Positions 1-6,623 of a stretch of 12,738 nt of DNA are shown piece after piece. The stretch is from Clostridiales bacterium (GTDB lineage Bacteria > Bacillota > Clostridia > Oscillospirales > Acutalibacteraceae), in contig JAAZGX010000164.1 in assembly GCA_012511005.1 (NCBI GenBank), positions 1 to 12,738 on the forward strand. The letters are read 5' to 3'. The position numbers and the translations under genes were made by a program. Numbering within the stretch: the stretch's first letter is position 1; the number at the start of each line of letters is the position of its first letter. The notes under the pieces are model-generated. The model saw only the letters and a list, made by a program, of their open reading frames with translations. It made no database searches and was not told the DNA's origin.

Positions 1-491
1 GCTTTGCACATATTAAGTATTCGCTTTGGCTTTGAAAACTCCGTTCTTTTATCTCCCGCGTGGATAAGTACGGGCAGTCTACTGTTTATTATTTCATATA
101 TTCTATAAGCCTCTTTCCCGTCAGCGAAAAATTCTTGAAAGTCAGGGTGCAGCTTAAAACCGTGAAGTCCTAAAGATATAGCATTTTCTATATGCTCTTC
201 AATTTCCTTTTCGCTGCTATAGGGGTGTAGTGTGGCAAATCCGTAAAACCTGCCTTTATAGCTGTTAATAGTTTTATAAATAAAAGAGTTAATAGAGTTT
301 ACCTGTAAAGCATTCGTTGCAACAGAGTGGACGAGGCACTGTGATACGCCTGCACTATCACAGGCGTTTAGTAGGGTGCTTACTTTACCGTCATATTCGG
401 CTTTTAAGCTGTAAAAGTCACCTACCCCAATAGATGCCTTATTGGCTATCTTATCGGGGTATATGTGCGTATGAGCGTCAATTATTTTCAT
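1..491 (-). CDS. Amidohydrolase-family (TIM-barrel) metal hydrolase, N-terminal part
   Basis: The open frame starts at ATG (489-491) and runs off the left edge, giving the first 163 residues without the C-terminus. The N-terminus has the metal-binding HxH of the amidohydrolase superfamily (DAHTHIYPDK, His7 and His9). Further along are GFKLHPDF (111-118) and LPVLIHAGD (139-147), which fit the strand-end metal or substrate ligands of the PF04909 (amidohydrolase_2) group. No signal peptide is visible, so a cytoplasmic enzyme is expected. The substrate cannot be told from this part; relatives include decarboxylases, lactonases and uncharacterised hydrolases. The start lies inside the end of nth (14-base overlap), so the two are probably co-transcribed and translationally coupled. 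Family assignment is fairly secure; function is unknown. Confidence 0.8.
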   Translation of the reverse strand, partial: MKIIDAHTHIYPDKIANKASIGVGDFYSLKAEYDGKVSTLLNACDSAGVSQCLVHSVATNALQVNSINSFIYKTINSYKGRFYGFATLHPYSSEKEIEEHIENAISLGLHGFKLHPDFQEFFADGKEAYRIYEIINSRLPVLIHAGDKRTEFSKPKRILNMCK

Positions 492-1131
492 ATTCGTTTG
501 CCTTTTTATAGTTACAGTATTCTGCTATTTCACATATGTCACAATGTGCTTTCCGAGCAGTACATGTGTCACGCCCGAAAAACACCATTCTGTGGCAAAA
601 ATCACTGCTTTCCTCAGGAGGCAGTATTTTTCTAAGCGCCGTTTCAACCTTTTCGGGTACCTTTGTATTTACAAGTCCTATTCTGTTTGTAATACGAATT
701 ACATGTGTATCACAAACTACGGCAGGCTTGTTAAATACATCACCGACGATTATATTTGCCGTTTTTCTACCTACGCCCGGCAGTTTTATTAGCTCCTCAA
801 TAGTATCAGGCAGAACACCGTCATATTCATCCCTTAGCATTACAGCCATATTGACAATATCTCTTGCCTTTGTGCGGTAAAATCCGCAGGAATGAACGAG
901 TTTTTCAACCTCTTTTATATCAGCATTAGCATAGTCGTCAAGGGTTTTATAACGCTTAAAAAGAGCGGGTGTAATCTCGTTTACACGCTTGTCCGTACAC
1001 TGTGCGGAAAGCCTTGTGGCGATAAGAAGCTCAAAAGGTGTAGTCGATTCAAGCGAGCATAAAGAGTCGGGATATTTTTTCTTCAGTGCTTCGATAATAT
1101 GTAAAACTTTTGTTTTTTTGTCATTAATCAA
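478..1131 (-). CDS. nth: Endonuclease III (base-excision repair DNA glycosylase/AP lyase)
   Basis: The product removes oxidised pyrimidines from DNA and cleaves the resulting abasic site. Read from a TTG at 1129-1131 the protein is 217 residues, close to the 211 of E. coli Nth. Visible landmarks are LSAQCTD (41-47), the helix-hairpin-helix LPGVGRKTA (117-125) with the catalytic Lys123, CDTHVIR with the catalytic Asp141, and a [4Fe-4S] cluster loop of spacing C-x6-C-x2-C-x5-C (Cys190, 197, 200, 206). All catalytic residues are present. The frame stays open upstream to an ATG at 1173, but that stretch lies inside the preceding oxidoreductase gene, does not resemble Nth and has no ribosome site. 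The TTG start overlaps the upstream stop by 8 bases, as expected for coupling; its ribosome site (GGTG) is weak. Function is very sure, the exact start less so. Confidence 0.95.
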   Translation of the reverse strand: MINDKKTKVLHIIEALKKKYPDSLCSLESTTPFELLIATRLSAQCTDKRVNEITPALFKRYKTLDDYANADIKEVEKLVHSCGFYRTKARDIVNMAVMLRDEYDGVLPDTIEELIKLPGVGRKTANIIVGDVFNKPAVVCDTHVIRITNRIGLVNTKVPEKVETALRKILPPEESSDFCHRMVFFGRDTCTARKAHCDICEIAEYCNYKKANEYENN

Positions 1132-2161
1132 AATACACCGTCTTACCCGTTTTAGCAGACTCATAAACGGCATTTACGATACGAACACTCTTAACAGCTT
1201 CAAGAGGCATTATTTGAGGCTCACGCCCGTCTTTTACGGCCGATATTATATCCTCTACCATAGATGTATGCCCCGTGCAAAGAGTGGGGTCAAGAGCAGC
1301 AGCGGCACTGTTACCGGAGTAATTCGCTTTCATTGTTTCTTCTTCGTCTTCAGGCGCACCCTCTCTTTTCCAAAGGAGAATAGTGTCGCCGTCACACTCA
1401 ATAGAGCCTTTTGTGCCGTATAGCTTTACTCCCGTGTTAAGACCGGGGAAAGCGTTTGTTGTACTTACAAAAGTAGCGGCAGAGCCTGATTTGAATTTTA
1501 TCAGAGAGGCTGTAAAATCTTCCGTATCAATTCTATGCGCATAAATACCTATAAGTGAAGTAATGCTTTCAATATCACCCATTAACCACTGCATAATGTC
1601 AACAGTATGAACGGCTTGATTCATAAGTGAGCCGCCGCCGTCCATTTTCCATGTGCCTCTCCAGCCGCCGTCATCATAATATTTTTGAGAGCGGTGCCAT
1701 TTTACTTCAAAGTCACCGTAATAAATATTGCCGAACTCGCCTTTTCCGATAGCCTCTCTAATAGGCTTCATATTCGCATTATTGCGGTTTTGATGAACTA
1801 CGCCTGCGATTTTCCCCGTTCTTACTCGCGCTTCCTCTATTTTCATAGCGGCTTCAACGGTAATATCAATCGGTTTTTCAACGAGTATATTTTTGCCCGC
1901 CTCTAATGCTTCTACGGCAAGCTTTGCATGGTCGCCGCTTGGAACGGCGATACTGACAATATCTATATCAGGGTTTTTAAGCATCGTAGTAAAATCCGTA
2001 TAAGTAAGAACATCAGGATAAAGCTCCTTTGCCTGCTCTAACTTTTCGGGAAGTAAGTCGCACACAGCTATTAAATCAGCGTTTTCGGAATTGTGTGCCG
2101 CCTTTGCGTGTGACCTTCCCACACCGAGTCCAACTACCGCATAACCAATCTTTTTTGCCAT
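1124..2161 (-). CDS. Gfo/Idh/MocA-family NAD(P)-dependent oxidoreductase
   Basis: The 345-residue product is a typical sugar or polyol dehydrogenase of the Gfo/Idh/MocA family. The N-terminal Rossmann fold carries GLGVGRSH (11-18), and Asp35 at the end of the second strand suggests NAD preference. The family signature VEKPIDIT (EKP at 95-97) follows, then the substrate-domain motif MDGGGSLMNQAVHTVD (173-188), whose His185 and Asp188 are the usual catalytic or binding residues. The ATG at 2161 was chosen over a start 18 bases upstream because an AGGAGGAG ribosome site sits directly in front of it. A promoter lies just upstream, making this the first gene of a unit with nth and an amidohydrolase. 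The pairing with an amidohydrolase fits carbohydrate or aromatic catabolism, but the substrate is not identifiable. Confidence 0.93.
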   Translation of the reverse strand: MAKKIGYAVVGLGVGRSHAKAAHNSENADLIAVCDLLPEKLEQAKELYPDVLTYTDFTTMLKNPDIDIVSIAVPSGDHAKLAVEALEAGKNILVEKPIDITVEAAMKIEEARVRTGKIAGVVHQNRNNANMKPIREAIGKGEFGNIYYGDFEVKWHRSQKYYDDGGWRGTWKMDGGGSLMNQAVHTVDIMQWLMGDIESITSLIGIYAHRIDTEDFTASLIKFKSGSAATFVSTTNAFPGLNTGVKLYGTKGSIECDGDTILLWKREGAPEDEEETMKANYSGNSAAAALDPTLCTGHTSMVEDIISAVKDGREPQIMPLEAVKSVRIVNAVYESAKTGKTVYFD

Positions 2162-2186
2162 TTTAACTCCTCCTATCATAATTCAT

Positions 2187-2215
2187 AGTATATCAATTTA
2201 ATCGCTTTATTACAA
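2187..2215 (-). promoter_or_regulatory. Putative sigma-A promoter for the oxidoreductase-nth unit
   Basis: On the minus strand TTGTAA (2210-2215, 4 of 6 to the -35 consensus) is followed, after exactly 17 bases, by TATACT (2187-2192, 5 of 6 to the -10 consensus). Initiation would fall near 2180, about 19 bases before the ATG at 2161, leaving room for the AGGAGGAG ribosome site. It occupies the only sizeable gap in the left half of the window. It is a sequence match only, without experimental support. Confidence 0.6.
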
Positions 2216-2226
2216 TATAAAAAGCT

Positions 2227-3015
2227 TTAATCGGAAAATTTATTATCAAAAATTTCAATATCTGTCATCATATCTACAAAACAAATAGCGCCGCGCCGCC
2301 CAAAATCGCCTATAAACTCGTTATTATGTATTTTAATATGATTATGAGGCGCATTCGTATGATTTCCGATAGCGGGAGCATAACCATAGCCGTAAAATTT
2401 GCAGTTTCTTATCTCAATATCACGGCAAACGGTCTCGTCCGGCTTAAAATCAATTAGCTTTTTGTTTCTGTCAATTATAGGACCATAGCTTCCGGTTTTC
2501 GCAAAGTCAAGCTGTATTTGCTCGCCTTTTTCCGCCGTTGATGAATATGAGCTTTGAAACACACAGTTTTCAATTAAAACATTTTCACTTGAGTTTATCT
2601 CAATATAGTGCCACAAACAGCCGTTTTTAAATGTGCAGTTTCTAATCACAATATCTTTTGCGTGGCAAGTGTTAAGAAGTGTTGCACAGATTTCAATTTC
2701 CTCGTTACCGTCAAAAGCGGCGCCGTATATTTGCACATTTTCGCAAGCTGAATAGCCGCCCTCATCCCGATTTGTATGATTTGCAAGAATGTACCGCTGC
2801 GGCGCGTCATCATCACCTCTCAGTAAGGTTGCGCCTTCTTCAAAGTATAGGCTTTGATTTGAGTAGAAAATCAAACACGCCATAGTTTTATATATTCCGG
2901 CAGGGAAGAAAAGCTCGCCGCCGTTTTTTATGTAGTCAAGCGCGTTTTGAAGCGCGTCTGTATCGTCAAAGATACCGTCGCCTACAGCGTTAAAATCTTT
3001 TTTTACATCAAGCAT
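2227..3015 (-). CDS. Pectate-lyase-like right-handed beta-helix protein
   Basis: The N-terminus matches the opening of the Pectate_lyase_3 / GH28-related fold: a DFNAVGDGIFDDTDALQNAL stretch (7-26) followed by GGELFFPAGIYKT. The rest shows beta-helix coils with recurring patterns such as DIVIRNCTFKN, NVLIENCVFQS, DIEIRNCKFYG and DIEIFDNKFSD. No GH28 catalytic set (NTD, DD, HG, RIK) is seen, and there is no signal peptide. At 262 residues it is shorter than many family members and stops at what looks like a coil boundary, so it may be a naturally short form or have lost its C-terminus. The ATG at 3013-3015 was chosen because AAGGAG lies 6 bases upstream; a TTG 18 bases further upstream has no such site. 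It begins only 10 bases after pyrI, so it is probably the last gene of the pyr operon. Its role is unknown. Confidence 0.85.
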   Translation of the reverse strand: MLDVKKDFNAVGDGIFDDTDALQNALDYIKNGGELFFPAGIYKTMACLIFYSNQSLYFEEGATLLRGDDDAPQRYILANHTNRDEGGYSACENVQIYGAAFDGNEEIEICATLLNTCHAKDIVIRNCTFKNGCLWHYIEINSSENVLIENCVFQSSYSSTAEKGEQIQLDFAKTGSYGPIIDRNKKLIDFKPDETVCRDIEIRNCKFYGYGYAPAIGNHTNAPHNHIKIHNNEFIGDFGRRGAICFVDMMTDIEIFDNKFSD

Positions 3016-3021
3016 AAAGAA

Positions 3022-3027
3022 CTCCTT
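3022..3027 (-). promoter_or_regulatory. Ribosome binding site that fixes the beta-helix gene start
   Basis: AAGGAG on the minus strand overlaps the pyrI stop codon (3026-3028) and sits 6 bases before the ATG at 3015. It supports this start over the upstream in-frame TTG and links the beta-helix gene to pyrI translation. Confidence 0.75.
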
Positions 3028-3457
3028 AATCAAAGTCGCTCAACTTAGGTTTTGATTCACAGTAAATGCACCTGTATGTGCGATTTTTCTTATCGGTAAG
3101 CTTAAAGATATGCGGCAACTCCTGCTCTGAGGATGTTATGCAGCGCGGATTGCTGCATAAAATAACATTCGTAACCTTCTCCGGCAAAGCAAGATGCTTT
3201 TTCTCAATCACTTTGCCATTTCTGATATAGCTTATTGTAATATCAGGGTCAATATAGCCTATTACATCAAGCTGTAAGTCAATGGGAGAATCAATTTTTA
3301 TTACATCTTTTTTGCCGCGCTTTTTACTTGATGCATTTTTAATTATAGCAACCTGACAATCAAGCTGCCAAAGGTTCAGCACTTGGTATATATCCATGCT
3401 TTTTCCGGCTTTTATATGGTCTAATACAATACCGTTTTGAATAGAGTCAATAATCAT
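3026..3457 (-). CDS. pyrI: Aspartate carbamoyltransferase regulatory subunit
   Basis: This is the allosteric regulatory chain of aspartate transcarbamoylase, which binds nucleotides and joins catalytic trimers into the holoenzyme. At 143 residues it is slightly shorter than the E. coli chain (about 153). The zinc site is exact: Cys101, 106, 130 and 133 in C-x4-C-x23-C-x2-C spacing. In the nucleotide domain, Asp13-His14 (LDHI) and Lys54 (DVIKI) line up with E. coli Asp19-His20 and Lys60, and a Lys pair before LPEKV (86-87) matches the Lys94 region, so an effector site seems retained. The ATG follows the pyrB stop with no gap, and its ribosome site GGAGGT lies inside the end of pyrB, giving strict coupling and balanced subunit levels. 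Identification is very secure. Confidence 0.96.
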   Translation of the reverse strand: MIIDSIQNGIVLDHIKAGKSMDIYQVLNLWQLDCQVAIIKNASSKKRGKKDVIKIDSPIDLQLDVIGYIDPDITISYIRNGKVIEKKHLALPEKVTNVILCSNPRCITSSEQELPHIFKLTDKKNRTYRCIYCESKPKLSDFD

Positions 3458-4372
3458 TTATTTTACCTCCAAAAGCATAAGTATAAGCGCCATACGCATA
3501 TATTTACCGTTTTGCACCTGCTTAAAGTAGCAGGCTCTGCTATCATTATCAACTTCAACCGTGATCTCGTTAACTCGTGGTAACGGGTGCATTATAGAAA
3601 GGTCTGCCTTTGCGTTAACGAGCTTTTGAGGGGTTAGAACATAGCTGTCTTTAAGGCGAATATAGTCTGCCTCGTTGAAAAAACGCTCTTTTTGTACTCT
3701 CGTCATATAAAGTATATCAAGTTTCGGCATAGACAATTCAAGGGAAGTGGTTTCCTCATAAGCTATTTTCCGCTTAGCAAGAACATTGCTTTTCATATAT
3801 TCGGGAAGCTTTAGCTCCTTAGGTGAAATAAGAACGAACTTTACATTTTCGTAGCGTGAAAGCGCTAAAATGAGCGAATGAACGGTTCTGCCAAACTTTA
3901 AGTCCCCGCAAAGTCCAACCGTGAGGTTGTTAAAAGAGCCTTTTTCCCGTTTTATAGTCAACAAGTCCGCAAGCGTTTGTGTCGGGTGATTGTGACCGCC
4001 GTCGCCGGCGTTTATAACGGGTATACCTGCTTTTTGTGAAGCGACAAGAGGAGCGCCCTCTTTTGGGTGGCGCATAGCTATAATGTCTGCGTAATACCCG
4101 ACAACTTTTGCCGTGTCTCCTACGCTTTCGCCCTTTGAGGCAGAACTGCTTGCCGTTTCGGAAAATCCAAGGTAGTTTCCCCCAAGCTCAAGTATTGCAG
4201 CCTCAAAGCTGAGCCTTGTACGGGTTGACGGCTCAAAAAAGAGGGTGGCAAGCTTTTTGCCTTTACACTTCTCACTGTATTTTGCGGGATGCTCTATTAT
4301 GTCCTTTGCTGTATTTATTAGCGTGTCAATCTCTTTCGTACTCAAATCAAGTATATCAATCAAATTTCGCAT
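3458..4372 (-). CDS. pyrB: Aspartate carbamoyltransferase catalytic subunit
   Basis: The enzyme joins carbamoyl phosphate and aspartate to make carbamoyl aspartate, the committed step of pyrimidine synthesis. The 304-residue chain has the carbamoyl-phosphate motif FEPSTRTR (46-53), the mobile-loop SASKGES (77-83, catalytic Lys80), HPTQ (129-132) and MHPLPRVNEI (261-270). All active-site motifs are intact and the length is normal. The ATG at 4372 is preceded by GGGAGGT; another ATG five bases upstream is out of frame. The gene follows pyrE by 17 bases and abuts pyrI, so a class B (PyrB-PyrI) holoenzyme is expected, under nucleotide feedback. Confidence 0.98.
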   Translation of the reverse strand: MRNLIDILDLSTKEIDTLINTAKDIIEHPAKYSEKCKGKKLATLFFEPSTRTRLSFEAAILELGGNYLGFSETASSSASKGESVGDTAKVVGYYADIIAMRHPKEGAPLVASQKAGIPVINAGDGGHNHPTQTLADLLTIKREKGSFNNLTVGLCGDLKFGRTVHSLILALSRYENVKFVLISPKELKLPEYMKSNVLAKRKIAYEETTSLELSMPKLDILYMTRVQKERFFNEADYIRLKDSYVLTPQKLVNAKADLSIMHPLPRVNEITVEVDNDSRACYFKQVQNGKYMRMALILMLLEVK

Positions 4373-4389
4373 AACATGGCACCTCCCGC

Positions 4390-5022
4390 TTATTTTTCAA
4401 TCCACGATTCGTCTGACGGATTATCCCTAAATGCTATAAGCTGGCGGATATTTTTCTCCTCTATATATCCTTCTTCTGCGGCGGTTTTTGCCACCGTATC
4501 GAAGTCTGTAAGGCTAATGTTCTTTACATTTGCAGCATCTAAATTATCAAGTCCTTTTTGCATTTGGTATGTGAATATAGATGCTATTCCAAGAACTTCG
4601 GCGCCCGCCTCGCGTAAAATTTCAACAACCTTTATAACACTGCCGCCCGTTGAAATCAGGTCCTCGATAACGACAACCTTTTGACCTTTTTGGAGTTTTC
4701 CTTCTATCTGATTTTCTCTGCCATGGTCTTTTGTGCCGGAGCGAACATAGCCCATAGGAAGCCCTAAAATATGAGCAGTAATAGCGGCATGAGCAATTCC
4801 TGCCGTACTCGTACCCATTAACACTTCACAGTCGGGATAGTGCTTTTTTATAAGAGCCGCAAGACCGTTTTCAACATTGTTTCTTACATGTAAATCACTG
4901 AGCGTTAGCCTGTTATCGCAGTATACGGGGCTTTTTATACCGCTTGCCCATATAAAAGGCTCGTCCGGTCTGAAGAAAACAGCGCCTATTTTGAGTAAAT
5001 CCTTTGCAATTTGCTTTTCCAT
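4390..5022 (-). CDS. pyrE: Orotate phosphoribosyltransferase
   Basis: PyrE transfers the phosphoribosyl group of PRPP to orotate, forming OMP. The 210-residue length is typical. The PRPP-binding motif VVVIEDLISTGGS (116-128) is intact, and the flexible catalytic loop SGTKDHGRENQIEG (95-108) carries Lys98 and His100. GTSTAGIAHA (70-79) forms the pyrophosphate-binding loop. The start has a strong AAGGAG site (5030-5035) within the 13-base gap after the PAP2 gene. OMP made here goes to PyrF, whose gene lies one position upstream, separated only by the phosphatase gene. Confidence 0.97.
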   Translation of the reverse strand: MEKQIAKDLLKIGAVFFRPDEPFIWASGIKSPVYCDNRLTLSDLHVRNNVENGLAALIKKHYPDCEVLMGTSTAGIAHAAITAHILGLPMGYVRSGTKDHGRENQIEGKLQKGQKVVVIEDLISTGGSVIKVVEILREAGAEVLGIASIFTYQMQKGLDNLDAANVKNISLTDFDTVAKTAAEEGYIEEKNIRQLIAFRDNPSDESWIEK

Positions 5023-5035
5023 ATTATTCTCCTTC

Positions 5036-5884
5036 TTACTGTATCGTTTTCTCTTTATTTGTTTTGAATATAACTGTTTTTAACACTAAAATAGTCGTAA
5101 ATGTGATTAATATTCCCATTGTAACATCAGTCAGAAAATGGGCGCCGACAATAATCCTTGAGAGTGAAACGGCAAATGCAAAGAGCCATGATAAAATAAA
5201 TAGTTTTACATCGTATTTTTTAAGCGAAGCGAAAACCTCGGAAAGTCCCGTTATAAGGAATAAAAGTGTGGCTTGATTTGCGTGACCTGAGGGAAAGGAG
5301 TAGTTTTTCGTTTTCCCTTGCGGAATATACCAAGGCGAAAAATTTGAAAAATCGTCTATTTTCAGCATATCACGCGGACGCGTACGCCCCCAAACGGACT
5401 TTATTAAGTCAATACCTAATCCGGAAATTGCAAAAGCTAATACGCCAAACACTGAAAATTTTTTAAGCGGACTTATATATTTTTCTGGTATGCGTTTGCC
5501 GAAAACGAGTGACAACACAGTGAAAATAATTGAAACAAGTATTTCAATCGGTGTTCTAAAATCGTTTTTCGGTAGAAAATGAGAGCCGAATTTCGTCGTC
5601 ATAAAAACAAAGCCAGCAAGGCAAAGAGTGCCGAAGAATATTTTCCATATAACAGTAAGCGCCTTGTTGATATTTTTCGGTTTGCCGTAAAAGAATACCG
5701 TTCCGAAAAGAGGTATTGTAAGATACGGAGGAAATTCCCCGATTTTATTGAAAATACTGCCGAAAATATTGTCAGGCGAATACAAAGTTTTACTGATTTG
5801 CTCATCCCAAAATGTGCCTGCTATAAGCAAAACTCCAAAAAAGCAGTAAAACAGCACGATTAAAATTTTGTTTTTCTTACTCAA
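5036..5884 (-). CDS. PAP2-family membrane phosphatase
   Basis: The protein has the three-part PAP2 acid-phosphatase signature: K-x6-RP (Lys162 to Arg169-Pro170, from KSVWGRTRP), PSGH (198-201) and SR-x5-H-x3-D (Ser242, Arg243, His249, Asp253). All the catalytic residues are present. About six or more hydrophobic segments are visible, starting right at the N-terminus (residues 6-24) and ending near 272, so it is an integral membrane enzyme. Relatives dephosphorylate phosphatidate, phosphatidylglycerophosphate or undecaprenyl pyrophosphate; the substrate here is not determinable. The TTG at 5882-5884 is preferred because AAGGGG lies 8 bases upstream; the alternative GTG at 5891-5893 overlaps that ribosome site. 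The gene sits between pyrF and pyrE in the same orientation and must be co-transcribed, although it has no known part in pyrimidine synthesis. The 40-base gap before it is AT-rich and shows no convincing promoter. Confidence 0.92.
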   Translation of the reverse strand: MSKKNKILIVLFYCFFGVLLIAGTFWDEQISKTLYSPDNIFGSIFNKIGEFPPYLTIPLFGTVFFYGKPKNINKALTVIWKIFFGTLCLAGFVFMTTKFGSHFLPKNDFRTPIEILVSIIFTVLSLVFGKRIPEKYISPLKKFSVFGVLAFAISGLGIDLIKSVWGRTRPRDMLKIDDFSNFSPWYIPQGKTKNYSFPSGHANQATLLFLITGLSEVFASLKKYDVKLFILSWLFAFAVSLSRIIVGAHFLTDVTMGILITFTTILVLKTVIFKTNKEKTIQ

Positions 5885-5892
5885 TCCCAACA

Positions 5893-5898
5893 CCCCTT
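5893..5898 (-). promoter_or_regulatory. Ribosome binding site deciding a TTG start for the PAP2 gene
   Basis: AAGGGG on the minus strand is 8 bases upstream of the TTG at 5884. It overlaps the alternative GTG start (5891-5893), which would then lack a usable site. Confidence 0.55.
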
Positions 5899-5924
5899 AT
5901 AATTATTAATATTAATTACATTTT

Positions 5925-6623
5925 TTAATCCACGAACTCCCGCACACATCTTTCATATGCCGCTACGGGGTCTTTTGCCTGTGTTATCGGTCGCCCCACA
6001 ACTATATAGTCAGAGCCTGTTTTTTTCGCCTTTTCAGGCGTCATAATCCTTACTTGGTCGCCTATTTCACCGTCGGCGAAGCGTATGCCGGGAGTTACGG
6101 TGATAAAACCGCTGCCGCAAATAAGCTTTACACTTGCCGCTTCAAGAGGGGAGCAGACAACACCGTCAAGCCCTGCCTCTGCCGCATTTTTAGCATAATG
6201 AGCGACGACTTTATCAATCGGCTTATCTATCAAAAGCTCCTCTTTCATTCGTTCTTCACTCGTAGAAGTAAGCTGTGTAACGGCAATTAGAATAGGTCTT
6301 GTTCCGTCTTTACGCGTAAGTCCTACGAGAGCCTCTTCCATCATAGCCTTAGTTCCCGCGGCGTGGAGATTACACATATCGACATCAAGGGACGACAGTA
6401 TAGCCATCGCCTTTTTTACGGTATTTGGAATATCGTGAAGCTTTAAGTCAAGGAATATTTTGTGTCCTCTTTCCTTAATTTCTTTGACAATAGAGGGACC
6501 CTCTGCATAAAAAAGCTCCATACCTATTTTTACGAATGGCTTTCTGCCCGTAAAGCAATCTAAAAAATCGAAAACTTCTGCCCTTTTACTGAAATCACAT
6601 GCTACTATTACATCTTTACCCAT
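5925..6623 (-). CDS. pyrF: Orotidine 5'-phosphate decarboxylase
   Basis: PyrF decarboxylates OMP to UMP, the last step of the pathway. The 232-residue protein is of the short bacterial class. The catalytic charged network is present as Lys32 (FVKIG) and FLDLKLHDIPNT with Asp59, Lys61 and Asp64. Phosphate-binding motifs are VTPGIR (176-181) and VVGRPIT (208-214), and DQVRIMTP (189-196) covers the usual active-site loop. The ATG overlaps the end of pyrD by 8 bases, and its GGAG ribosome site is inside pyrD, so the two are translationally coupled. Nothing unusual is seen. Confidence 0.98.
   Translation of the reverse strand: MGKDVIVACDFSKRAEVFDFLDCFTGRKPFVKIGMELFYAEGPSIVKEIKERGHKIFLDLKLHDIPNTVKKAMAILSSLDVDMCNLHAAGTKAMMEEALVGLTRKDGTRPILIAVTQLTSTSEERMKEELLIDKPIDKVVAHYAKNAAEAGLDGVVCSPLEAASVKLICGSGFITVTPGIRFADGEIGDQVRIMTPEKAKKTGSDYIVVGRPITQAKDPVAAYERCVREFVD

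Noticed and set aside
1132..1173. An extended N-terminus for Nth starting at 1173 or 1164
   Set aside because: The extra residues come from inside the upstream gene, do not match the Nth family start, and no ribosome site precedes either ATG.
989..1423. Plus-strand open frames across the window (for example 989-1423, 536-880, 9381-9707)
   Set aside because: They lie opposite conserved minus-strand genes, have no ribosome sites or recognisable domains, and resemble antisense shadows.
2219..2230. AAAGCTTT with a following T-run as a terminator after the beta-helix gene
   Set aside because: The palindrome is only 8 bases with no loop and is AT-rich, too weak for an intrinsic terminator.
2939..2956. 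AGCGCG repeated twice, 12 bases apart, in the beta-helix gene
   Set aside because: It lies inside coding sequence and encodes ordinary residues; there is no T-run or other terminator feature.
5898..5918. AT-rich palindrome-like stretch between pyrF and the PAP2 gene
   Set aside because: It consists only of A and T, which makes such symmetry likely by chance. No matching -35 element or known operator is seen, so I do not call it a regulatory site.
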